Shown: positions 6,103-8,854 of the stretch, one piece after another
Numbering within the stretch: the first letter of the stretch is position 1
Layout: every line of letters begins with the position of its first letter
Origin: DHVE2 group archaeon
Lineage (GTDB): Archaea > Thermoplasmatota > Thermoplasmata > Thermoplasmatales > Aciduliprofundaceae
Assembly: GCA_027056155.1 (NCBI GenBank)
Contig: JALULR010000152.1
Span: 1-8,854 of the forward strand
Reading direction: 5' to 3'
DNA: 8,854 bases
Made by a program: the position numbers and the translations under genes
The notes under the pieces: model-generated
Database searches by the model: none
What the model saw: only the letters and a program-made list of their open reading frames with translations
What the model was told of the DNA's origin: nothing

Positions 6103-6124
6103 TTGTTTAACATATGTTAAACAA
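6103..6124. promoter_or_regulatory. Perfect 22-bp palindrome, probable operator of the RHH gene
   Basis: The two 11-bp arms TTGTTTAACAT (6103-6113) and ATGTTAAACAA (6114-6124) are exact reverse complements. Each contains a near-palindromic unit (TGTTTAACA at 6104-6112, TGTTAAACA at 6115-6123) with centres 11 bp apart, about one helical turn. It covers the predicted transcript start of the RHH gene (about 6121), so a bound protein would block transcription. The unit recurs at 6186-6194. Confidence 0.65.
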
Positions 6125-6140
6125 ATACAGTAATGCGGAA

Positions 6141-6151
6141 ATCATATATTT
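6141..6151 (-). promoter_or_regulatory. TATA box of the RHH gene
   Basis: On the - strand this reads AAATATATGAT with purine-rich GGG just upstream, fitting a TATA box with a BRE-like element. The transcript start predicted about 25 bp downstream falls at about 6121-6123, inside the palindrome at 6103-6124. Confidence 0.45.
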
Positions 6152-6172
6152 CCCTTTTGGTAAAGCACATGA

Positions 6173-6198
6173 TAACAAAAAATTTTGTTAAACAAATA
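6173..6198. promoter_or_regulatory. Second operator-like site: 18-bp dyad plus repeat of the first site
   Basis: TAACAAAA (6173-6180), spacer AA, TTTTGTTA (6183-6190) is a perfect inverted repeat. It overlaps a 13-bp direct repeat, TGTTAAACAAATA (6186-6198), that is identical to 6115-6127 in the palindrome. The shared element suggests that the same protein binds both places, with centres about 70 bp apart. Confidence 0.5.
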
Positions 6199-6234
6199 TA
6201 CGCATGGAGGAGCAAGAAGCAAGGCAAAATAAAA

Positions 6235-6242
6235 TTTAAATA
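6235..6242 (+). promoter_or_regulatory. TATA box of the winged-helix regulator gene
   Basis: TTTAAATA, preceded by an A-rich stretch, is centred about 25-26 bp upstream of the GTG at 6264. It predicts a leaderless transcript starting at that codon and helps to decide the start. Confidence 0.55.
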
Positions 6243-6250
6243 TTTCAAAA

Positions 6251-6270
6251 CTTTCACGAAATTGTGAAAG
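6251..6270. promoter_or_regulatory. Dyad CTTTCAC-N6-GTGAAAG over the start of the winged-helix gene
   Basis: CTTTCAC (6251-6257) and GTGAAAG (6264-6270) are exact reverse complements with a 6-nt spacer. The site begins 8 bp after the TATA box and includes the predicted transcript start and GTG codon. This is a typical position and size for a dimeric winged-helix repressor, and suggests autoregulation. Confidence 0.5.
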
Positions 6271-6707
6271 ATGGGAAAGTAAACGATATTAGAAAATCGC
6301 TCGCAAAGATATTCAGAAGATTTGGACTACGCGATGTAGATGCATGCGTGCTTGCTCATCTAATCATAATAGACTCAGAAATCTCTGTTAGAGCGCTCGC
6401 AAACGATATACAGCTAAGTATCTCCGGTGTGACCTCTGCTCTTCACAGGCTAATGCGCATGCATCTAGTGATAAGAGATAAACAAGGGAAGATGTACATG
6501 TATCGCACTGAGAGCAACTTGCTATCGGCGCTTCTGCACCTAGTTGAAGATATCCGCGCTCACGAGCTAAGAGATTTGAAGACCATTATTTCACGAAGTC
6601 AAACAGATGGTGATGAGATAGTAAAATCTTTGCAAAAGAAGGTAGAAAGCGCAGATTGGAAGCTTAAGGCCCTAGTTCAAATACTCAAGGTTCAAGGTGG
6701 TGAATAA
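6264..6707 (+). CDS. Winged helix-turn-helix transcriptional regulator (MarR/GbsR-like)
   Basis: The 147-residue protein carries a winged helix: helix 1 around VDACVLAHLIII (25-36), the HTH ISVRALANDIQLSISGVTSALHRLMRMHLV (40-69), and a short wing with RDKQGKMYMYRT (71-82). The C-terminal third (about 84-143) is helical and charged, a likely dimerisation segment. The layout resembles the archaeal GbsR/MarR-type group; no effector pocket could be identified. The GTG at 6264 is preferred because no other in-frame start lies upstream and the TATA box at 6235-6242 fits a leaderless transcript; the ATG at 6271 is out of frame. The stop (6705-6707) is 1 nt before the ATG of the radical SAM gene, or overlaps it if the GTG at 6697 is used, so the two form an operon. 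It probably controls that enzyme and itself through the dyad at 6251-6270. Confidence 0.75.
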   Translation: MKDGKVNDIRKSLAKIFRRFGLRDVDACVLAHLIIIDSEISVRALANDIQLSISGVTSALHRLMRMHLVIRDKQGKMYMYRTESNLLSALLHLVEDIRAHELRDLKTIISRSQTDGDEIVKSLQKKVESADWKLKALVQILKVQGGE

Positions 6708-6708
6708 T

Positions 6709-8280
6709 ATGAGGATAGTACTAACTGCTGATGAAACACTAACAAGCACATATAGGCACATTCCGCTTCTTGATTTTCTCGGATGTGCGCCTGTGGAGAG
6801 AGTCCCAAGGTCAATATACAGGATTTTAGATACGCAAGTACCCGATGATAACGGGCGTTTAACATTCGCACCTTATGGACTTCGTAAGGTTGAGGCGGCA
6901 CTATTGCTTCAAGGATTTTCCAGAGATGAGGTAGTGGTAGCTCACCCCAAGCATGTGGAGAAGTTTATCGATGAAAACACAAGTATTGTTGGTGTAAATA
7001 CAATGGACCCATATGGACTTGGTCCAGTAACCATGATGTTCACAGAAGGAGGGCGACTTACATCATACACCAAACTCAAATTTACCTCCTTAATGCGCAG
7101 GATAAGAGATTACAGGGAAAAGAAAGGATACAGGTTTAAGATAGAAGTGGGAGGCCCTGGAGCATGGCAGCTAGAAATGCGTGAAAGGCTTACCGATGAG
7201 CTGAAAATAAATCATGTGATGATTGGCGAAACTGAGCATACTATTGGTGAGCTATTTAGAGATATAGAATCTGGAAATGCGGAAAAATTCATTCATATTA
7301 AGACATGGCCCAAGCTCGAAGAGATTCCAAATATTGTAAATCCCACATTTAAGGGTATGGTAGAGGTTATGCGCGGCTGCGGGCGCGGCTGCACGTTTTG
7401 CGCTCCCAATTTGAGAACTGCAAGATTTTATCCCCTTGAAAAAATCATGGCAGAGATAGAAGTAAATGTGAGAGCTGGGCAAAAGACAGCTTGGCTTCAC
7501 AGCGAAGATATTTTCAATTACATGGTTGAAGACCGTAAAAACTTCTATCCTAACGAAGATGCTGTTATAGGTGTATTTGAGGAAGTTCTGAAAAAGGTAG
7601 AATTTGCAAACCCCACACATGGCACCGCAGCTGGCGCATTAGCCGCGCCTCGCATACTCAAAAGAGTGGCTGAGCTAAATCATGCGGGAATGAATAAGTG
7701 GGTAGGCATACAAGTGGGCTTTGAAACCGCTTCGTCAGAACTAATAAAGAAGATTGCAAACAATAAAATGAAACCTTTTAGTGCGGAAGAATGGCCATGG
7801 GTACTTCTAAATGGCACTTACGCGTTTAACAAGTTTTTCTGGTTCCCAGCATACACAAGCATTGTGGGGCTTCCCGGAGAGACTGACGAAGATGGCTACG
7901 ATACGGCACGGTTGATAGTCACTATGGAGCGCAAGCTTCGCGATAAACTCGGTGAGCAAGCTCATTTTACAGTTACGCCCCTTGCATTTGTGCCGATGGC
8001 GGCTTTGAAAGAGGAGAAGGGATTTAATATACAAGAGCAGCTCACACCCGGGAGAGTGATGCACATTTACCATGCATGGAGGCACCTTGCTTGGGAAGTA
8101 GACCATGGGTTGAAGCGAGTAACAAAAGGCAACCCTGCATTTCTGCTATTTAGTCCTCTGGCAAAGATGGGCTCTAAATTGCTAGTTAAAAGCATAAGAA
8201 AATGGGCGCTACACAACGGAATTGATGTTGACAGACCCATTGAGCCAATGAATCTTAAAATCGAAGAGCTCAACCTGTGA
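6709..8280 (+). CDS. B12-binding-type radical SAM enzyme
   Basis: The 523-residue protein (counted from ATG 6709) has an N-terminal domain of about 200 residues in the style of cobalamin-binding radical SAM enzymes (VGVNTMDPYGLGP at 94-106, EVGGPGAW at 146-153). No DxHxxG cobalamin-ligand motif is visible, which fits this sub-architecture. The SAM core has MRGCGRGCTFC (221-231), whose Cys224, Cys228 and Cys231 bind the 4Fe-4S cluster, then AWLHSEDIFNY (261-271), GFETASSELIKKI (337-349) and GLPGETDEDG (387-396). The C-terminal 100 residues are an accessory region. Size and domain order resemble the GrsA/GrsB tetraether-ring-forming family of archaea, an inference from architecture; other B12-radical SAM methyltransferases remain possible. 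ATG 6709 is chosen over GTG 6697 and 6700 because a GGTGGTGA stretch (6696-6703) sits at a ribosome-binding distance. It follows the winged-helix gene in one operon. Confidence 0.82.
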   Translation: MRIVLTADETLTSTYRHIPLLDFLGCAPVERVPRSIYRILDTQVPDDNGRLTFAPYGLRKVEAALLLQGFSRDEVVVAHPKHVEKFIDENTSIVGVNTMDPYGLGPVTMMFTEGGRLTSYTKLKFTSLMRRIRDYREKKGYRFKIEVGGPGAWQLEMRERLTDELKINHVMIGETEHTIGELFRDIESGNAEKFIHIKTWPKLEEIPNIVNPTFKGMVEVMRGCGRGCTFCAPNLRTARFYPLEKIMAEIEVNVRAGQKTAWLHSEDIFNYMVEDRKNFYPNEDAVIGVFEEVLKKVEFANPTHGTAAGALAAPRILKRVAELNHAGMNKWVGIQVGFETASSELIKKIANNKMKPFSAEEWPWVLLNGTYAFNKFFWFPAYTSIVGLPGETDEDGYDTARLIVTMERKLRDKLGEQAHFTVTPLAFVPMAALKEEKGFNIQEQLTPGRVMHIYHAWRHLAWEVDHGLKRVTKGNPAFLLFSPLAKMGSKLLVKSIRKWALHNGIDVDRPIEPMNLKIEELNL

Positions 8281-8283
8281 AAA

Positions 8284-8300
8284 TTTTTATTATTACTATC
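8284..8300 (+). promoter_or_regulatory. TATA box of tmk and end of the radical SAM transcript
   Basis: TTTTTATTATTA follows the radical SAM stop by 3 nt. The TTTTTATT core (8284-8291) is centred about 24-27 bp before the two candidate ATGs of the kinase (8311 and 8314), consistent with a leaderless promoter. The T-rich run may also terminate the upstream gene. Confidence 0.45.
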
Positions 8301-8310
8301 TCTTACCCAT

Positions 8311-8854
8311 ATGATGTTTGTTGTATTTGAGGGAATTGACGGTACGGGAAAAACAACAATAGTTAGAAGACTTGCAGATGAGCTTGAAAGAGGGTACAAA
8401 GTAATAATAACGCAAGAGCCAACAAAGACATGGCTGGGCCGAGATGTGCGGCGAGCCATAGAAGAAGAAAAAAATGGATTTACTCAGGCTCTATTATTCT
8501 TTGCAGACAGGGCTGAGCACATAACCAAGATGCGCAAAGCAAAGGAGCAAGTTATACTATGCGATAGGTACGTTTATTCCACATTCGCATATCAGGGAGC
8601 GCAGCTTGAGAAGAGCATGCCATTAAAGAGTGCAATTGATTGGCTTGAAAAAGTATATGAGCCAATGAGATTTGACCCCGATTTGGTGTTTTTGATAAAA
8701 GTTGACCCGGAGGAGGGAATACGGAGAATATACGGCAGAGAGCGAAAAGAAAAATTTGAAAAGCTAGAGTTCCTCAGGCGCGTGCAGGGGATTTACGAAA
8801 TGCTAAGTGAGAGATACAGATTTGTAGAAATAGACGGAAATAGAGAAATTGAAG
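8311..8854 (+). CDS. tmk: Thymidylate kinase (3' end outside window)
   Basis: The frame is open from ATG 8311 to the window end, giving 181 residues of an expected 200 or so. It phosphorylates dTMP to dTDP for DNA synthesis. Motifs: P-loop FEGIDGTGKTT (6-16), QEPT (35-38) of the nucleotide-binding loop, FFADRAEH (63-70), ILCDRYVYST (82-91) with the DRY signature, FDPDLVFLIKVD (121-132), and a LID region with RERKEK (143-148). ATG 8314 is an equally possible start: the family usually begins M-F-[IV]-x-x-E-G-x-D-G, and the TATA spacing (about 26 bp) fits it slightly better. It lies 30 nt after the radical SAM gene but has its own promoter, so it is probably not part of that operon. The family assignment is secure; only the C-terminal end is missing. 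Confidence 0.92.
   Translation, partial: MMFVVFEGIDGTGKTTIVRRLADELERGYKVIITQEPTKTWLGRDVRRAIEEEKNGFTQALLFFADRAEHITKMRKAKEQVILCDRYVYSTFAYQGAQLEKSMPLKSAIDWLEKVYEPMRFDPDLVFLIKVDPEEGIRRIYGRERKEKFEKLEFLRRVQGIYEMLSERYRFVEIDGNREIE

Noticed and set aside
6204..6239. An 11-codon frame (ATG at 6204) in the divergent intergenic region
   Set aside because: Too short, no ribosome-binding site or suitably spaced TATA box; the region is better explained as regulatory DNA.
1..8854. CRISPR array, insertion sequence or integration site
   Set aside because: No regularly spaced repeats, transposase motifs or terminal inverted repeats were found; the only short repeats are the operator-like sites and the GC heptamers described above.

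Overview
The window looks like chromosomal DNA from an AT-rich euryarchaeon, probably of the Thermoplasmata/Aciduliprofundum (DHVE2) type. The assignment rests on gene content and signals: an archaeal Sec61-beta subunit, a 7TM plus DUF835-like sensor protein, a PEF-type C-terminal sorting signal, and several TATA-like boxes about 24-29 bp upstream of the start codon with no leader (leaderless archaeal promoters). The lineage is an inference and no 16S or marker-gene test was possible.

Left part, + strand (1-4848): the 3' portion of a membrane sensor protein (7TM histidine-kinase-type sensor with a DUF835-like C-terminus); Sec61-beta overlapping by 4 nt a DNA glycosylase that carries an unusual N-terminal DUF488-like domain; a large polytopic membrane protein resembling GT-C glycosyltransferases; and a secreted, sequon-rich protein with seven propeller-like repeats and a C-terminal PEF anchor. 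The last two may be linked through surface glycosylation, but only by position.

Middle, - strand (4845-6102, read right to left): a regulator with two ribbon-helix-helix domains in one chain, then a short spacer with a very GC-rich perfect hairpin, a 52-residue zinc-ribbon protein, and a creatininase-family metal amidohydrolase whose GTG start lies inside the end of the zinc-ribbon gene.

Right part, + strand (6264-8854): a winged-helix regulator abutting a B12-binding-type radical SAM enzyme, possibly related to the tetraether-lipid-modifying family, then thymidylate kinase, cut off by the window end.

The most distinctive area is the 161-bp divergent intergenic region (6103-6263). It holds a perfect 22-bp palindrome over the predicted start of the RHH transcript, a second 18-bp dyad sharing a 13-bp repeat with it, and a third dyad (CTTTCAC-N6-GTGAAAG) over the start of the winged-helix gene. 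This looks like a two-regulator switch controlling a zinc-ribbon/amidohydrolase operon on one side and a radical SAM enzyme on the other. No insertion sequence, CRISPR array, tRNA or rRNA was recognised, and no gene-free stretch exceeds 300 bases.
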